NCBI GenBank assembly: GCA_018806915.1
Contig: JAGKQI010000007.1
Location: 186,001 to 250,000, forward strand
Source: Phytophthora colocasiae
Taxonomy: Eukaryota > Oomycota > Peronosporomycetes > Peronosporales > Peronosporaceae
Length of the DNA stretch: 64,000 bases
Direction of reading: 5' to 3'
Shown here: in pieces, positions 1-10,600 of the stretch
Numbering within the stretch: the stretch's first letter is position 1
Layout of the letters: each line of letters begins with the position of its first letter
Position numbers and translations under genes: made by a program
Notes under the pieces: generated by a model
Databases searched by the model: none
What the model was told of the DNA's origin: nothing
Seen by the model: only the letters and a program-made list of their open reading frames with translations

Positions 1-894
1 TAGCCCCTCGCCAGATACCCGATGCCCCAAGTAGTCGACCCTCTTCAGACCCCAAAAGCTCTTGGCCACGCTGATCGACAAGTTCCACTTGTCACAGGCT
101 TCCAGTAGTAACAGCACTCGTTCGCACAGGTGATCCCAGGATCCAGCGGTCACTAGAATGTCATCGATATATGACCTTGAGTACGGACTGTTTACCATCC
201 GTCTCCGGAATCCCGTCTCGGAAGAGATCCAATGCGTATTCGGATCCAGCCGTGGGCGGGATCCTTAGGATTCATAGAGCGCGTTGTCCAACAAACGCTG
301 GTAGAACTGCGGCATTCTTGAGGCCAAACGGCATTCGGTTCCACTCAAACAGTCCAAATGGGGTAATACACGCAGAGATGGCCCTTGCACGATCCGCACA
401 ACCCAAAAACTACTAGTCATACCGAGAGAGCAGTACCACAACACGGCGTCGAGATCCTCCAGTAGATCATTGATGAGAGGCATCGGATACACCATCAACC
501 TCGTCAAACTATTCACCAGCTGGTAGTCAATACAAAGCCTGATATCGACGCCGTTCTTCTTGATGATGACGACGACGATCGGTGAGGCCCACGGCGACGT
601 AGAGACCTGAAGGATCTTCGCTTGTAACAGATCTTTGATTAGGTCCGAGAACTTCTCGACCCTACTCGGAGGATCTCGAGAAGGAGATGGCGGTGCTACC
701 TGAGGTTGGGACGACAACGGTCGAGGTGAAGGTCGAAGATCTCCAAGTGGGGGATCCGGCCTCCAACACGCCCGAAGAGATCCAACGACTGGCGAATGAG
801 ATCTGGAAGTATAAGCATCTGTTGATCGGAAAGGGTAACGCCTTGCCCCCTGCTGCAGTAGGCGCGATCTGTGACATTGACGGGGAAGGGCCAA
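1..894 (-). pseudogene. Reverse transcriptase of element A (broken, truncated by window edge)
   Basis: Translation of the minus strand gives Ty3/Gypsy RT landmarks in order: a finger segment with SPWASPIVVV and KNGVDIRLCIDY, the YPMPLINDLL segment, a degraded palm motif A (SLGMTSSFWVV, where the catalytic aspartate expected before M is now Gly), and YIDD at 160-171. The remainder of the palm and the thumb continue past base 1. Stops lie near 265 and the frame must change to reach YIDD, so this is a pseudogene. The family is known to copy the element RNA into cDNA in cytoplasmic particles. Closest in the window is the RT of element C, which shares the KNGVDIR and YIDDI segments. Confidence 0.8.
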
Positions 895-2620
895 GCCGAT
901 CGCCCAGAGAGTTCGTAAAGTGGCGCCGCAGTATCGTCATCATTCTCGTGGGCGAACATTCCATCATCGTCGTGGTCTTCCGCGGTACTGGGAACCAGCC
1001 GATACTTAGCAGCGGGATTCATCGATCCAACCGTAGAATCTGACAAAGCAAAGGCTCCAAGACCCGGCTGGGCACCGACCTCGAGATCCGGCTGGGATTC
1101 AGCCACGATACCCGGTCGGGATCCAGCAACAGGATCCTGTTCTGAAACCTCCTCACTATCTCTATGCCTTGAGGCTCTTAGCGGATCTCCACTCGTCTCA
1201 ACCACCGGCCGATCACTGGTCGTTGGATGGCACACAGGATCCAGCTTCCTCGTGGCAGGATCCGGTCCCTGAGTGGCACCCCCTTCGGCAGGCTCTGCAG
1301 CGTCAATTCTGGCAACCAAAACATTACCAAGAGCAGGATCCTCTCTTGCCGTATCTCTTCCAGGTTCTCGATCATCCTCCGGGGTCCTCGTCACTTCTAC
1401 ACACGTCGCCGTCCGTCGGTCCATTTCCCGTTGCGTTGTTACGTCTTCATCCGGCCTTCCTGGCGCCACTGAGTCTTCAACCTTGCCTTGGCGCACGCCA
1501 TCGTATTCGCCTTATCGAGACGCATCTGTAGCACCCTTGATACACGCGAAGATCGTCCTGGGTGCCTTGCTATCCGCGACGCCCTTCCTGCAGGACGTCT
1601 CCGCCGCTCGCTCATGTTTGTGTGAGGAGCTCAGATCCTTGCTAAGTGCGGAATCAGACGACCGTTCAGACCTGCCCCGTCCTTGGCCCATGTCGCCTGT
1701 GTGACACCGATCTTCAAGCCATTCAGATAAGGATCTGACTTTGGTTGTAGGTGTCGTTGCGAGGCGCGGGGCATCGCATTTGAAAGGTCTTGAGCAGGTG
1801 TGTACAATGGTTCCTCTCTGAGCTTCTGGGCATTCCTGTGAGCTTCGGGGCACTCCAAAACCTTGGATCTGACTGTGCCATCTGAGTGATGGTCACCTGG
1901 CTCATGATTATGGGGCGACCCTTCGGCATCATTGTCCCGGCTCTTCGCAGAGACAGGGCAGCTCTCCGGATCTTCAAGCAGTCGTGTCGACACAGGCCCT
2001 TCGGCTTCTAGAGCTCCATTTGAGGCGTGCGATAGCTCGTTAGACGCGCCTCGCCTTGCGCTACATTCCCATACCAACTTTTCCAGTCGGGCATGAGGAT
2101 TCGCCCCAGGGCGCTCCAAAATGTCCTCTCCGACTAATTTGTCGGAGTGATTGTCGTCACCCGTCGCGTCAACGTCCACGTCCCGTCTCTGACCAGAGAC
2201 AGTACAAGTCGTCGGATCTTCAATCGGACAAACTGAAGCGGATCCGACGGGTACTTCGGCCTCTGAAGCTTGGATCCGCGCACCGGAGGACGCATCTCGA
2301 TCCGGTAGTGCCGGTGTAGCGTCCTTTGTAGCCTCCGGCTCAAAACGGACACGGTGATACACCCGACGTTCAACGGTCGACGGATCAGGTCCATTAGACT
2401 GGGTGCTGTATCGCCAATTGACCGTCCTTTCAAGGATCTGGTCCGACGTAGGCGGCGAGCCGAGACAGCGTGACACGACAGCTGCATGGACGGGCCGCTT
2501 CAGAATCCCCTTCGGCTCCACGTACTTCGGCCGATCGACCGCCGGCTCAAGCTCCCAAGGCTCCTTCGGACGCGGCGGCGGCGGGATCTCCGTCGTGGCG
2601 CTCATGGCAAGGTTCTGCCA
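895..2620 (-). pseudogene. Protease-to-RT linker of element A pol (degenerate)
   Basis: A long acidic and proline-rich stretch, open in several segments (for example 1631-2605, 324 codons, and 696-1496), links protease to RT. It carries a KGILKRP segment followed by VYHRVRFEPEA. This parallels the segment after the C protease (RVRFALDA) and is one of several reasons to see A and C as distant relatives. No enzymatic motif is visible. Frames change more than once. Confidence 0.6.
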
Positions 2621-3007
2621 TTATCTCGCGCCTGGAGCCGACGGAGATGAAGCCCGTAGTGCGGGGAACGTGATCCCCGGCGAGCCACATGCCGATCTCT
2701 TCGTTGTGGTTGAGAGAGACCGCATTCTCACCGACGTTGGTAAGGTGTAGGTGACGGGTCTTGCCTGGGCCTTGTGCTAACGTCGGTACCCATTGCTTAG
2801 CTCTTCGTAGCCGCAGCTTCTCGTACTCCTTGAGATGAATCCGATCCGGGTGCTCGAAAGTTTCGCCAGGCTCCAGTCGAATGCCTTCCTGGAGGAGTAG
2901 CGGACGAGCTCGACCGCTGAATAATCTGTCGTCGCCCATGGAGTCGCATCCGGATCTCGTCATACAAGCACACGGATCCATCACCCAAGTCGAGTCGGAT
3001 CCCAGCC
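2547..3007 (-). pseudogene. Protease C-terminal part of element A, after the B insertion point
   Basis: Right at 3007, reading leftwards, the sequence encodes GIRLDLGDGSVCLYDEI, the usual continuation of a Gypsy protease after ILGMDF. That ILGMDFMVPA segment lies at about 27682-27720 on the far side of element B. A frame change follows, then a segment open at 2547-2984 with a region after the protease of unknown role. This continuity is independent support for B having inserted into A. Confidence 0.75.
3003..3007. repeat. Target site duplication CAGCC of element B, left copy
   Basis: The five bases CAGCC directly precede the LTR start TGTAATG at 3008. The same five follow the other LTR end at 27677-27681. 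The match fits a 5-bp staggered cut by a Gypsy integrase. Confidence 0.9.
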
Positions 3008-3467
3008 TGTAATGGGTCTGCTTAGACCTATTAGGTGGCGTACACGTGCGCTTACGTGTATGAGGAAGCGTGCAAGTAGAATAGACTTAATTTAAGTATA
3101 CTTATTTAAATAAGTATAATTAAATCAAATATAACAAAATTAACTGCAAAAATACCGTAAAAATGAGAACTGGTTTTGAATTTGGCACGAAGCCATTATG
3201 GAACCTCCTAAAACTAATTGATCTATATCTAAAGGCTCCGCCAACGTGTGGTTGGCATAAACTCTGCTCAATGATTGGTAGAAATCCGTTACTTTCTACC
3301 AATAACAGGCACAAATGCACACGTACCACCCAATGATGTGGTTCCCTCATGTAGCCATTGGTGTGTACAGCACACCAAGGTCTGAGGTCCCTTTCCAACC
3401 TCTAACAGTTATCGCAACTGTTAGAGTTACAAGTGGTATAACCACTTGTACGTTTAACCCCGTTACA
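3008..3467 (-). repeat. LTR of B1 (3' LTR in the element's reading direction)
   Basis: This 460-bp LTR begins TGTAATGGG and ends CGTTACA, and matches 27218-27676 and 36445-36904 nearly base for base. It contains several strong inverted repeats, such as the 11-bp arms ATTGGTAGAAA (3274-3284) and TTTCTACCAAT (3293-3303). Confidence 0.92.
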
Positions 3468-3486
3468 CCCCCCCCCCCCCCCCCCC
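3468..3486 (-). promoter_or_regulatory. Polypurine tract of B1: 19-nt G run on the coding strand
   Basis: Immediately inside the 3' LTR is an uninterrupted run of 19 C on the plus strand, that is 19 G on the element RNA. Position and purine content fit the plus-strand primer (PPT). Such a pure homopolymer is unusual. It may have lengthened by slippage, or its length may be a sequencing or assembly artefact. Confidence 0.75.
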
Positions 3487-3578
3487 GTTAAGATTCGACG
3501 TATCGGTCCCGATACGTCAATCGACAGAACTTGAAAAGACCGTCAAGTCCCCGAGAGAAAACTCGAGTTCATTTCGTA

Positions 3579-4444
3579 ATGGACTCGCCAACGCCCACGT
3601 CTTCGTCCGCTCCTGCGGACGCACAAGCCTCTCCTGCTGCCTCTGCAGCATGAACAACAACCTCAGCAGTGCCCACTAGCACTGCTGCTTCGAGAGGTTC
3701 GACAGAGAAGCTCTCTGTCACCGAGTACCATGCTCTCCACAATAGTCACGTCTTTGAGTCGGACACTGAAAGACGTGACTACTATTATCGGACTCTTCCA
3801 TGAGCTCCGATATTATGCAGCGAAGAAGACTTCGCGCAAAAGCAAAGTGCCAGAGTGGCAGGCACTTTGTCAGTCGTGGAACGCCTTTGTCGATAACTTC
3901 AACAAAGACCCGAAGGCGTATCGCGAGCGCGTTGTCGCGACTCGCGATCGCTACTACACTTACACTACTCGGGGTACGTGTGAACTCCTCCATGAACTAT
4001 GCATGGAAGCGAAGATCCCATGTGCCGTTCCCTTTGGCACATTCTGCCCGCTCTGCCAACCCTTGGCAGTACGTCTCTCCGAAAGTGACCTCCTGGGGTA
4101 CACGGACGACCATGTACCCGATCACAGCGAGTAGCTCCGTGCTCGTCTTAAGCCACGCGAAGCTCCGAGTGCTGTGGCTCCCTCCGCATGGTCAATGCTA
4201 TGACCATGACGATCGTGCCCTGCACGATCGAGTTGCTGCGCTGGAGCAGACACAGAGCGCTGAGATACCGGCTCTGAAGCAGGAGGTTCGTGTCCTCCGT
4301 GCTGAAGTTGGCCAGGCAGCTCAGACTGCCTCGAATCTCTCGTCCGGTCTCGGAACGAGAGTGAACCGGCTTGTCGACCGTGTCGACAGTCTCGAGAAGG
4401 CGTTCCAGGCCTCTCGCACTCTTCAGTCGGACTACCATCTCTAG
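3579..4444 (+). pseudogene. Antisense ORF of element B, between integrase and 3' LTR (broken)
   Basis: On the plus strand, opposite to gag-pol, an ATG at 3579 opens a Ser/Ala/Pro-rich N-terminus (MDSPTPTSSSAPADAQ). TGA codons follow at 3651 and 3801. Protein-like sequence continues in the next frame at about 3800-4040 (EWQALCQSWNAFVDNFNKDP) and then in the third frame to a TAG at 4442-4444. The last part (residues such as DRVAALEQTQ and LVDRVDSLEKAF) looks like a coiled coil. An ancestral ORF of about 285 codons with two frameshifts and one nonsense change would explain this. Product and function are unknown. The same location holds a large antisense ORF in family C. The alternative, that this is only shadow sequence of an untranslated 3' region, cannot be excluded from one copy. 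Confidence 0.5.
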
Positions 4445-5877
4445 GTAGTCCGTGCTGCACGAACGGCTTCAACCGCCCGACGTAGAAGGTCGGGTGGAGC
4501 CTCATGCTGGACGGTATATCCAGCAGGTACGCGTTACTATGCCGTTCAAGTACCTTGAACGGCCCAATGAATCTTGGAGCAAGCTTGCTTGCTCCAAAGT
4601 CTGACACTGCATGTTTAGGTAGGTTTTGTGTAGCTAACAAAACTAATGAACCCGCTTTGAATTCATTAACGTTGCCTCTACCAACAATATCAGCGTTCAG
4701 CTTCTGTCGATCGACAGAAGCTGCGATAGCATCCTGGACAAACCGTATGACGGCTTGTCTTCGCTGGACAAAGTCTAGCGCACTCGAGCTGACTCCTATC
4801 AGCTTGTCGCCTTTGTCAGCAGCAGGCCCTGCCTGCTCGCTATCATCTCTCATGCCTGTGCCCGGCACAGACATAGCGCGCTCGTTCCTGCAAGAACAAG
4901 ACGTCGCACGCGCCACCGCAGCTGATAGTGTGCTGCTATCAGTTGCATTCTGGACGCAACCGTAGATCCTCCTCCACTTGAGGAGGAAGCTACCCCACCG
5001 AGCATGCTCGGCAATCTTGGATGCCGCATGGAATTCACGTAGGACGGTGTATGCCCTGTCGATGCATGCACCGAGTTGTTGATGGCAAAATCTGCCATCG
5101 GCAAGCACTCGCTCCATTGCGGGAACGAGTGAGCGTAGCTCTTCAGCGTGTCACCCAATACACGGTTGACACGTTCGGTCTACCCGTCCGTCTGCGGATG
5201 ATCCGCAAGTCGACATTAATAACTGTGAACCAAGAAGTGTAAACACTTCTTGCCAGAACCGCGCTGTGAAGCGTGGATCACGGTCCGACACAATGTCGAG
5301 CGGCATGCCATGGTGTTTGAACATCATGTCAACAAACAGTCGCGCAGTCTGCGCGGCTGTAACAGAAGCCGGGACGGCAGCAAGATGAACCATCTTGCTG
5401 AATCTGTCTACAAAGATAACGATGCCCGTCCTCCGCTTGCTGTCAGGCGGAAGACCGAAGACAAAGTCCATGGACATGGACTGCCAACACTCCGACGGAG
5501 TCGGAAGTGACTGAAGAGGAGCCTGCGAGAACCGCGCAGGCTTCACGCGTTGACAAACCTCGCAAGTATGTACGTACTTGCGCACCCACTTGTACTGGTG
5601 GTGCCAGTAGAAGTCACGCGTGAGAAGAGTGTATGTCTTCTCACGACCCGGATGCCCTGTCGTAGGGGCATCGTGATACTCGAACATGATCCTCAACCGA
5701 AGGTCATGATCATTCGGAACGACAATGCGATCCGCATTGTCGTCTACTGCACTGTACAACAGTAGGCCTTCGTGTACACGATAGCGGTGTACAGGAGCCC
5801 GAAGATGAGGGGTTAGCTTCCGACGTGCCACGTCGGAAGGTGCTGCGTGGAACTCCAGCAGCCCCTTCGCGTCTGCA
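4122..5877 (-). pseudogene. Integrase of element B (broken)
   Basis: The zinc-binding HHCC is visible (EYHDAPTTGHPG, then HTCEVC) around 5620-5750. The core has MDFVFGLP (first Asp) and SDRDPRF (second Asp). The third catalytic segment QTDG-stop-TERVN near 5190 has a nonsense codon in place of Gln and a frame change before it. The end has FKAGSLVLL, FIGPFKVLE and HPTFYVGRLKPF, the GPF/Y module. No chromodomain follows, and the frame runs on opposite the end of the antisense ORF, so its true end is near 4440. Upstream, the reading joins the RNase H end at 23029 across the C1 insertion, with one frame change. The family inserts cDNA into the host genome. Confidence 0.82.
5874..5877. repeat. Target site duplication TGCA of element C1, left copy
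   Basis: TGCA precedes the LTR start TGTCGCG at 5878 and follows the other LTR end at 22998-23001. The duplication is 4 bp; extending to 5 bp gives no match. B pol reads on across the junction. Confidence 0.85.
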
Positions 5878-7562
5878 TGTCGCGAAGTCGGTGAAACTTT
5901 GGTCGCGGAGCAGGTGGAGTATAGTGAACCCTAGTTATACGACTACTAATAGGGGTTTTCAGAGCCGTACAACGGTAGGTTGGCGTGTGGTACCTTGCGG
6001 TATCCTCGTGGGTTCGTGGTCTTCTGAAATATGACCCTCGCCGGAGTCTGAGAATTTGTTATAAAGAGAAATTGGTGTTCCCTTGGAGTCTGGTGTCGGT
6101 ATTCAGGAAATCCTTCCAGGAGCGTTCGGGAGTCGGAATCTCTGGGAACCAAGATGGTTTCCAGGAAGTCGGCGGTCGAAAAGAGGTTAATGTACCAGAG
6201 AAAGTCTGAAATCGGTGTCTGAATATCACAAATCCAGAACCGAGATGCCTGACTTTCAGAGATAACCAACCAATACACAGAGTTCGAAAATATACAAATA
6301 TATACAGCCGTTCTTATTCTTTCTAGGCCCTTGAACGGTGGGCTAACACTCCAGGTCAACTAGGGACTTGCTACCAGACACCTGGTCTGTCTGGTACCCC
6401 TTTACGTTCGCGCACCACCCTCTAGTATAGAGGGAAAATATAAACCAATACAATCGGCTATATATAACAGTCTACCTTGCACTCTGAAAACGACTGTCTA
6501 GTTTCCAGAGCCTGTCCAAACGATCAATATGAAATGGGCTACCGCTAGAGACAAAACAAACGACCCAACTAGGATATGGAATAGGCGGGTCCTTTCAGGT
6601 CTCTCCGTTACCTGATCTCCGCCTAAGGGGATTGAATTTGGTGGAGATCACACGACGTACGTGATGACGCTGTGGCTTGAATACCTCTCAAGCGGACTTG
6701 TGCAGTAGCAAGCAAATTGAACTCTGTTTATCGTTTATCTTCCTCATAACTATCATATATCTCTGGTAACTCTCTTCTTCTTGTCGTCTTTTGCGTCCTT
6801 TATGCAGTCAGTCTTCATATCTCAGGTACTCTTGGTCTTTGTATACATCTGGTACTTTGACTTGGTCTCAGTATGCAGTCTGTGCAGCCGATCTCGATGG
6901 GTTAACAGGTAGAGACGTCATTACGGGGGATGTGCAGGTCAGTAATCACTTGAATGCGTGACTTGAACTTGGGTTCACTTGGTTTCAGTATGGTCTTGGA
7001 TCTTCGGTGATTTCAGAGTCCGGTATCCTGATTTTCAGAGTCTGATATCACTTGGTTTTCAGAGTCTTGGTCACTCAGAGTTGGAGATACCAGAGTTTTG
7101 AGTAAGAAACCAGAGTACGGAGCACTAATGCTTCAACGTACATGAAGATCTTGAGGGTTGCGCGGGTGCGCGGCGTCCGGCGCGCGATACTTGGTCTCTG
7201 TGAGTATATATTGCGAATCCTTGAACCATCCATCGTCGCGCTGGACGGTAACGGGATGAGGTCCCTCAGAGATACGTTCTTCTGAGAGACTTTCCGCCAG
7301 AACTTAGGCACTCATTGTCGGGGAAAGTCCGGTGACCAGACAGAGTGTAGTTGACCTTCAGAGTTGTGCACACTCTGAAGTACACTTCTGGTCTTTTGGG
7401 CCCCTTTACAGTCAGGCGAAGGTTTATCCACAATGTTCCACAGATGTCGCACGGGTACGGCCACGTCCCAAAGTCCCTTTCGCTTATAACCCATAGTATA
7501 ACCAATCACATCATAACGTAATATCCACCTGTCGCTCGAAAATCGGAATTAACATCATGTCA
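5878..7562 (-). repeat. LTR of C1, left copy (3' LTR in reading direction)
   Basis: This 1,685-bp LTR begins TGTCGCGAAG and ends CATCATGTCA. It differs from the right C1 LTR at many positions, mostly in the first 450 bp. It carries the type I version of a roughly 78-bp block (about 6637-6714) that is non-homologous to the type II block of C2. Because the antisense ORF starts 56 bp after it, this LTR would have to supply plus-strand promoter activity if that ORF is expressed. Confidence 0.92.
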
Positions 7563-7574
7563 ACCGCCCCTCCT
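7563..7574 (-). promoter_or_regulatory. Polypurine tract of C1
   Basis: On the coding strand the bases abutting the 3' LTR are AGGAGGGGCGGT, purine-rich and in the position of the plus-strand primer. The same sequence abuts the LTRs at 41482 and 56943. Confidence 0.7.
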
Positions 7575-7617
7575 GGTCACGATCCATCAGTGCGGAACTT
7601 TCTCCAAGCTGTGTATC

Positions 7618-10600
7618 ATGGCCAGGCCTATCAAACATTCTGATAGACGGTTTTCAGAGCGTAGCGTAGCTGCAACTCTTTGCCAGTTGCCTGGTTTTCA
7701 GAGTCTCTGGTGTCCTGTCGCACAATCTGATTCTCTCAGACTCAGAAACTTGCACTTGACTCGCCTAACAGGCGATCATTTTCAAACCTCCGTCCTTTCG
7801 CTCATGACTGAGGAAACAAACACTTCCCTGAGCTCAAACGCCCCAGCGAGTGGGGTGGCAGGCGACGCCACAGGCACTTGTCCTGCTTCGGCAACTGCCA
7901 GGATAGTGCAGGGTGGAGATGTTGGTTCAGCCACATCGCCAGGTGGCAGCCCTAGCGCTCCAGCCCATGTATCCAAGCCTACAGACCTACAGGTCGATGG
8001 CCCGATTGAGGACCTCCCTGGTGGTGACATGGACGCGGCCGGTTCTGGTGATCTCTCGCCACCAGTGGCCTCACGTGGGGAATCTCGCTCTGAATTCTCT
8101 GAGGGAACTCCTGGGGTCTTCAGACCGCGAGCCTTTGGTGCCCCACGGCTTTTGTCCACGGAAGAGGTCGATCGGCTGTTTCGTCAGGGTCTGGTGACAC
8201 CCACAGGAGACCAAGTCACGGCGTTGGGGGACTCTGATGTTCCCCAGAATTATGTCGCTCCCAACGTGAGACCGGAGGGACGTGCCTTTCTGGTGAGTAC
8301 CCCGGCGCGAGCTGAGGACTTCAGAAGAGGGCGCCACATAGCAAATGCGTACGGCGGCCCCTGTGTACTCGTGGGTTACGAGGCACTCTCTGATGAAGAC
8401 CTCCGGGAGCTGGAGCGAGTGATCCCAAGCTTCGATCCCGACGAGGTTGTGTCTCCATGTGCCCAAACTCCGGATGTACGCACTCTAGATGCTCTGACGT
8501 CATCCGTAGATGTTCGCCGGGAACTGGGATCTCTGGTTTCTCACGTCTCCCCCACCCGACTTGCTGAGAAGGTTTTTCGGACGGCTGAATGCTTGAAACT
8601 CATGGCTGCTGCTCACCGCCGCCTTCGAGAACGTGTTGGTTCTCAGAACGGCGTCGCCTTGATCGATGCGGCCGCAGCGCGCTCTGAATGCGAAGAAATC
8701 AAGCGCGAGTGGGTACTGCACTGTCAATACTGGAAGCACGAGCTTAAGTGTGCCCAGCAAGACGCCGGTGTGGTAGAAGAACGCATGGCCTCGGAGATTC
8801 AGGATCTCAACGCTCATTACCAGGACCAAGTGGAAGCTCTGAAGTCGGACAAGGCAGCTCTGAAGTCCCAAGTCGCTGATCTTCAAGCGCAGGTCTCTGA
8901 AGTCGCGTCCTGAGGTCAAGCCCACAGATCCGTGGGGGTTCTCAGAGTTCTTACAAGAGAATTCTGAAATCTCTGGTAATTGGGATCGGCTTCATGACCT
9001 TCTGGTGTCATACCAAGAGGACACCATCGTCCCTGATAACTGGACGACTATCATCAATGTGACAACCTTGGACGCGCGGAAGAAGCCCGTTCCTGACTTC
9101 AAGAAACGGCTCTCTGAAGAACGAGCTCGTCAGGCTGCCGAGGAAGCTGCGAAGGGTACCAGAGTTCTGGATCTCACCCGCCCAAGTGCTAAGGCCTCGG
9201 AGTCCAAGAGCGAGAGCCCACGGTATCTGTCATACCCGCCGAAGTCCCAGGTTCTGAAATCATCTCCTAAGCGGCCGTTCAAGTGGGACCTCAAGAATTT
9301 GCAGCGTCGTCCTTCCGGACACAAGCCCGTCGAAGACTCGGTGCTTTCGGCGAATGCAGGTTCCAAGGTGGCAAAGTCTGAAGTGCACAAGAGGCTCCCT
9401 GGTGACGTGGTCTGGAAAGAAGTCCGCCCTGACCTCCGCCAGGCCCTGCTGTCTGGGATCAAGTACGATAAAGCCATGGAGTGGTTGGCGTCGGACAAAG
9501 AGGCTCGCACTCTCTTTAGTAGTCCGGCTCTCATTCAGATGTTGGTGAGTCTGGTATTTTCTCGTCGTCTGGATTCCACTCTCTGGGCCAAGTACGTCCG
9601 TGAAGTGTATTACCAGATGGCCGACGAGGTGGTGGATCGTCACATCTCAGCTGGTACCGAGCCTGCAGCCTGGGGTGATCTGGATGGTCATGTGAATTAC
9701 CCGGAGAGTGATGTTGAGTCCACTGCCGATGACCCCAAGGACGACCCCGATTACAAAGATTCTGGTGCAGTCAAGTCTGAAGACGAAGATGACGACGAGA
9801 GCTCAGGTGACAGTGCGTCTGACGACAGCGATTCCGAGAGCGACAAGTCTAAGAACAAGAAGTCTGGGGACAAGAAATCTGGGGACAAGAAATCTGGAGA
9901 CAAGAAGTCCGGGAACAAGAAGTCAGGAGACAGGAAGTCTGGGAACAAGAAGTCCGACGACTACCCGCGTCCTGGTTCCAAGCGTCCCCGAGACTCTGAT
10001 GACGACTCGGACTCTGATGATGGGCCTATCATCCCCACCAAGAAGTCCAAGAGAAGTCTTGAGTCCATAAAAGCCCACACCAGTCCCAAGTCTCGCCCGA
10101 AATCCACCAGTGGAAGTGGGTCGAAGTCCAAGGGTTCTTCAGGGAAGGCACTTAGTCTGGTATCCAAGCCCTACAATTCTCTGGCGGTCAAGGAGCTCCA
10201 GGTGGTGGAAACACCAGACTGTGAGGCATCCTCCTGGTTGTACTATGGCATCAGAGTACAACGAGTGAGCTCCACTAGGACTACCACGGGCAAGACATTG
10301 AGTTCCCCAGACTACGAGGTACACAAGCACTCATGTGCCATCCTCAAGAAGCGCTGGGACTCTGAGCGGTACTGTGCGGTCATCCGCAAGAAGCGCGCCC
10401 CTTGGGAAGTCATGTTCGACAACAGATTCTCAGAATTTTACTTCCACAAGCGGGAAGAACTGGGGCCCATGGTGTTGGCTGACGTAGAAGACATTGTGCG
10501 CAGCATGAAGAAGCACGCTCAAGCCTTCTGGGAGCGAACGCATTGGGTGACCATGGATGTTGAGGCTGACGACAAGTCTGCGGAGCTTCACAAGTACCGG

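Larger units (their letters stand above)
1..3007 (-). mobile_element. Family A Gypsy-type retrotransposon, pol-side fragment
   Basis: This is the downstream (pol) half of an old LTR retrotransposon read right to left. It holds the end of a protease, a long charged linker and reverse transcriptase up to YIDD, and it continues past the left window edge. The other half lies at 27677-30569, beyond the inserted element B. The two halves abut at the CAGCC duplication and the protease reading continues across. The sequence is rich in GATC words, mostly GGATC/GATCC. It has many frame breaks and is certainly inactive. Confidence 0.85.

Noticed and set aside
696..1496. Overlapping ORFs on both strands of the A linker as genes
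   Set aside because: Low stop density from base composition gives several open frames at once. No domain and no copy to compare.
7440..7617. Plus-strand promoter for the antisense ORF at the LTR end
   Set aside because: A CCAAT and AT-rich stretches are visible near 7500-7525, but nothing specific enough to annotate as a promoter.
9857..9961. CRISPR-like array
   Set aside because: 15-bp tandem units without spacers that encode KKSGD in frame.
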